Origin: Micromonospora avicenniae
GTDB taxonomy: Bacteria > Actinomycetota > Actinomycetes > Mycobacteriales > Micromonosporaceae
Assembly (NCBI RefSeq): GCF_900156065.1
Contig: NZ_FTNF01000002.1
Location: 62,001-126,000, forward strand
Length of the DNA stretch: 64,000 nucleotides
Direction of reading: 5' to 3'
Shown here: piece after piece, positions 61,511 to 64,000 of the stretch
Layout: each line of letters begins with the position of its first letter
How positions within the stretch are numbered: position 1 is the first letter of the stretch
Translations under genes and position numbers: made by a program
Notes under the pieces: model-generated
Seen by the model: only the letters and a program-made list of their open reading frames with translations
What the model was told of the DNA's origin: nothing
The model's database searches: none

Positions 61511-62446
61511 TCAGCGGATACCCGCCTCCCGCAGCAGTTCCCCCGTCAGCACGCTCGGGTCGGCCAGCTCGGCCGGCAGTCCCCGCGCCGCGAACCAATT
61601 GCCCACCACCCGGACGTCCCGGGCCAGAAACTCGGGCCCCTGCGGGTTGCCCACCAGGTCGACCACCTGCGGTAGGTCGATCATGACCAGCCGGTCGCGG
61701 TGCACCAGGAGGTTGTACGGCGACAGGTCGCCGTGCGCGTACCCGGCGCGGGCCAGCACCACCAGCGCGTCGACCAGTTGGTTCCAGAGGTCGCGCAGAC
61801 CGGCCCGGTCCGGCCGGAGCTGGGCCAACCGGGGTGCGGCCTGCCCGCCTTCCGGGTCACCGAGAAACTCGAGCATCAGCTCGGTGCCACGCAACTGCAC
61901 CGGGTAGGGCACGGCGATCGTGCCGTGCTCGGCACCGATCTCCCAGAGCCGGGCGAGCGCGGCGAACTCGGCCGCCGCCCATTGCCCGGCGATCAACTGC
62001 CGCCCGAAGGCGGTCCGCCCGGCCATCGCCCGGTTCTCCCGGGATCGGCGCACCCGCCGCCCCTCCAGGTAGCCGGCGTCCCGGTGGAACAGCCGGTGCT
62101 CGGCGTCCCGGTAGCGCTTGGCGGCCAGCAGGCAGGCCCGGTCGGTGCCGGGCACCGCCCGGCGGACGAGGTGGACGTCCGCCTCCTTGCCGGTCTTGAG
62201 CACACCGAGGTCGGTGTCCTTCGCGGCCAGCTCGGTGACGAGCCAGGCGGGATGCGGCTCCGGGCCGTGCACGGCGTCGTCCCAGGACGACCAGCGTTGG
62301 CCGGTCTCCGGGTCGGACTCGTCGTCCGGGTCACCGTCGGCCGGCTCGGTTCGCCGGCCGTGCTTCAGGAACTGTGGTTCGTCATCGTCGAAGCGGCGTC
62401 GGCCGCGGGCCCGGCGCTCCGGCGCCGGGAAGTCGTACTCGCGCAC
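61511..62446 (-). CDS. RIO-type serine/threonine kinase
   Basis: 311 residues from a GTG at 62446. After an acidic 80-residue lead come the RIO features: GVLKTGKEADVHLVRR as the ATP loop, catalytic loop YAHGDLSPYNLLVH near residue 245, and IDLPQ in the metal site. RIO1-like proteins act in ribosome maturation in archaea and eukaryotes; bacterial members are less understood. It appears to be a single gene. Confidence 0.88.
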   Translation of the reverse strand: MREYDFPAPERRARGRRRFDDDEPQFLKHGRRTEPADGDPDDESDPETGQRWSSWDDAVHGPEPHPAWLVTELAAKDTDLGVLKTGKEADVHLVRRAVPGTDRACLLAAKRYRDAEHRLFHRDAGYLEGRRVRRSRENRAMAGRTAFGRQLIAGQWAAAEFAALARLWEIGAEHGTIAVPYPVQLRGTELMLEFLGDPEGGQAAPRLAQLRPDRAGLRDLWNQLVDALVVLARAGYAHGDLSPYNLLVHRDRLVMIDLPQVVDLVGNPQGPEFLARDVRVVGNWFAARGLPAELADPSVLTGELLREAGIR

Positions 62447-62701
62447 TGCGGTGCTTGTCCCTTGTTCGAGGTTGATGGAGGCCGGTGGGAACGACCTGCG
62501 AAGACGGCCATGACCGACCTCCCCTCCTCGACCGGGCGCACGCCCGGGTGCACGATGCGTGGACCATGCTCATCCCCGGTCCGGCACCGGTCAACCGAAA
62601 TACGGCCGTCCGCCCGGCGAGCGGAGTCGGCCGGTCGATCGCGGTGCGGGCTCCGAACGGCCGCGTGCCGAGCGGGCACGCCAGGTGGCTGGCAGCGACC
62701 T

Positions 62702-63346
62702 TCAGCCGGCCAGCACGGCGGCGACCGCCGCGATCAACCCGTCCGCCGTACGGGTCGGCCGGAACCTGCCGTCCGACCAGGTACGTCCCCGGTGCAGCCA
62801 GACGCTGGGCAGGCCGGCCGACGTCGCCCCGCCGATGTCCGCCTCCGGGCTGTCGCCGACCATCCACGCACCCCGCAGCGGCATCCGTACGCGCTGGGCG
62901 GCGAGCGCGAAGATCCGGGGATTGGGCTTGCTGACGCCCGCCTCCTCGGAGATCACCCAGTCCGCGACGTACCGGTCCAGCCCGGTCCTACGAATCTTGC
63001 CCTCCTGCTGCCGGACGGCGCCGTTGGTGACCACCACGGGCACCCAACCGGCGTCGTCCGCGATCCGCAGCGCGCAGGCGATCAGTGGATCCAGTCGGGT
63101 GTGCGCGACCAACCCGTCGTGCAACTCCTCGACGAGGTCGATCGAGGGGACGCGCAGGTCGTACCGGTCCCGGATCGCGTCGGCCACGTCCCAGCGGTCG
63201 GTCAGCCCGTCGGCGTCGATGGAGAGCAACCATTCGATGTCGGTCTCAGGCGCCCCGATGCCGTCCAGGAAGCGTTGCCCCCAGGCGCGGAACGGCCCGG
63301 CCCGGTCGAGCAGGGTGTTGTCCAGATCCAGGAGGAGCAATGGCAC
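62702..63346 (-). CDS. HAD-superfamily hydrolase
   Basis: 214 residues. Motif I is LLLDLDNTLLD with the two catalytic Asp near residues 7 and 9, motif II is VVVTNGAV, motif III is SKPNPRIF, and motif IV is MVGDSPEADIGGA. A helical cap lies between I and II, as in phosphoglycolate-phosphatase-like enzymes. The substrate is not known. A 255-bp gap before the RIO gene shows nothing I can name. Confidence 0.9.
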   Translation of the reverse strand: MPLLLLDLDNTLLDRAGPFRAWGQRFLDGIGAPETDIEWLLSIDADGLTDRWDVADAIRDRYDLRVPSIDLVEELHDGLVAHTRLDPLIACALRIADDAGWVPVVVTNGAVRQQEGKIRRTGLDRYVADWVISEEAGVSKPNPRIFALAAQRVRMPLRGAWMVGDSPEADIGGATSAGLPSVWLHRGRTWSDGRFRPTRTADGLIAAVAAVLAG

Positions 63347-63401
63347 TCGGGCACCCTACGGGAATGAGCGCATCCAGCGACAGATCCGTTACGTTAACTC
63401 C

Positions 63402-64000
63402 TCATCCCAGCAACGAGAGCCGGGTGGGGCCCTGATCGGGCAGCCGGTCGAGGAGCATCGAGTGCGCGGCCCGGGTGGCCGCCAGCTGAGCCGGATCCAG
63501 CGTCACGACCAGCACCTCCTCGCCGGTGTCCGCGCCTCGGGCCAACGTGCGTCCCTCGGGGTCGTGGACGGCGGCCCCGCCGTTGAACCGCCACGGGTCC
63601 GTGCCCCCGACCGAGTTGGCGAAGACCACGTACATGGTGTTGTCCAACGCGCGGGCCGCGTAGTAGAGGTCGCGGCGGTGCTCGGAGCCGACCACATAGC
63701 CGCTGGGGCAGAGGTAGCCGTGCGCGCCGTCGGCAGCGGCGGCCCGGCCGTGCTCCGGGAAGCAGCCGTCGTAGCAGATGCCCAGCCCGAGCCGCCAGCC
63801 GTCGACGAGCAGGGTGGCCCCTCGCGTGCCGGGCACGAACAGCTCCCGTTCGTCACCCCAGAGCTGCTGCTTGTCGTAACCGGCCCGAACGTTTCCGCGA
63901 CGGTCGACGACCAGTGAGGAAATGGTCCGCCGGCCGTCGGGGTGGCGCACCGCGGCGCCGATCACCACGCTGATGCCGCCGGCCACCGCCGCGGCGCTCA
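63402..64000 (-). CDS. Carbon-nitrogen hydrolase (nitrilase family), N-terminus outside window
   Basis: About 199 visible residues; the frame runs off the right edge. The catalytic Lys is in GYDKQQLWGDER and the Cys nucleophile in GICYDGCFPEHG. The catalytic Glu belongs to the missing N-terminus. Later parts (VVFANSVGGTDPWRFNGGAA, DPEGRTLARGADTGEEVLVV) fit the family. It hydrolyses an amide or nitrile, but the substrate is unknown. It is about 65% complete by usual length. Confidence 0.9.
   Translation of the reverse strand, partial: SAAAVAGGISVVIGAAVRHPDGRRTISSLVVDRRGNVRAGYDKQQLWGDERELFVPGTRGATLLVDGWRLGLGICYDGCFPEHGRAAAADGAHGYLCPSGYVVGSEHRRDLYYAARALDNTMYVVFANSVGGTDPWRFNGGAAVHDPEGRTLARGADTGEEVLVVTLDPAQLAATRAAHSMLLDRLPDQGPTRLSLLG

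Overview
The window is high-GC (roughly 70% or more) actinobacterial chromosome and looks like Micromonosporaceae, probably Micromonospora or a close relative. The signs are GTG starts and GTGA/ATGA overlaps throughout, DUF3097, DUF2630 and bacterial PH-domain genes, a conservon (roadblock/DUF742/small G-protein) system, a short-chain InhA-type FabI next to FabG, and a [2Fe-2S] actinobacterial ferrochelatase. This is read from gene content only; there is no rRNA or other taxonomic marker.

Layout. 1-7.5 kb is housekeeping: NfeD-like protein (cut by the window edge), serine hydrolase, DUF3097 protein, HAD phosphatase, ferrochelatase, and the FabG-FabI pair. 7.6-11.8 kb is a NarL-type two-component system running into an alpha/beta hydrolase and a membrane acyltransferase. 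12.3-14.8 kb is a lower-GC three-gene island (TIR protein, cupin, FAD oxidoreductase) with no obvious link to its neighbours. 14.9-17.9 kb is a MoxR-DUF58-VWA operon on the minus strand. 18-25 kb has PH-domain membrane proteins, a PAP2 protein, a thioesterase-like plus MBL hydrolase pair, and a MarR/MFS divergent pair. 25-32 kb has a sugar kinase, a SnoaL protein, a short IS-derived element, and a PaoABC-like molybdenum aldehyde oxidoreductase with its XdhC maturation factor. 32-35.5 kb has AsnB and PepP. 36-45 kb is mainly a cell-surface region: a 767-residue secreted beta-helix protein with Lys/Asp-rich insertions, two membrane-anchored CBM2-like proteins, a permuted papain-like protein, a second beta-helix protein, an ArsC-like protein, and a secreted C39-type peptidase. 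45-49 kb has DedA, a VOC protein and aconitase.

49.2-60.4 kb is the most unusual part. It holds two conservons on the minus strand. The right-hand one is complete (cvnA-D) and lies downstream of a P450, a class I terpene synthase and a class II terpene cyclase in one apparent transcription unit. The left-hand one keeps cvnB-D, but the kinase position is filled by an in-frame mosaic of a P450 N-terminus and two pieces of CvnA. A frameshifted IS701-type transposase lies between the two. The arrangement suggests duplication followed by deletion, with signalling genes coupled to diterpenoid-type biosynthesis. 61-64 kb returns to ordinary genes: DUF2630, RIO kinase, HAD hydrolase, and a nitrilase-family protein cut by the window edge. 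No tRNA, rRNA or CRISPR was seen.
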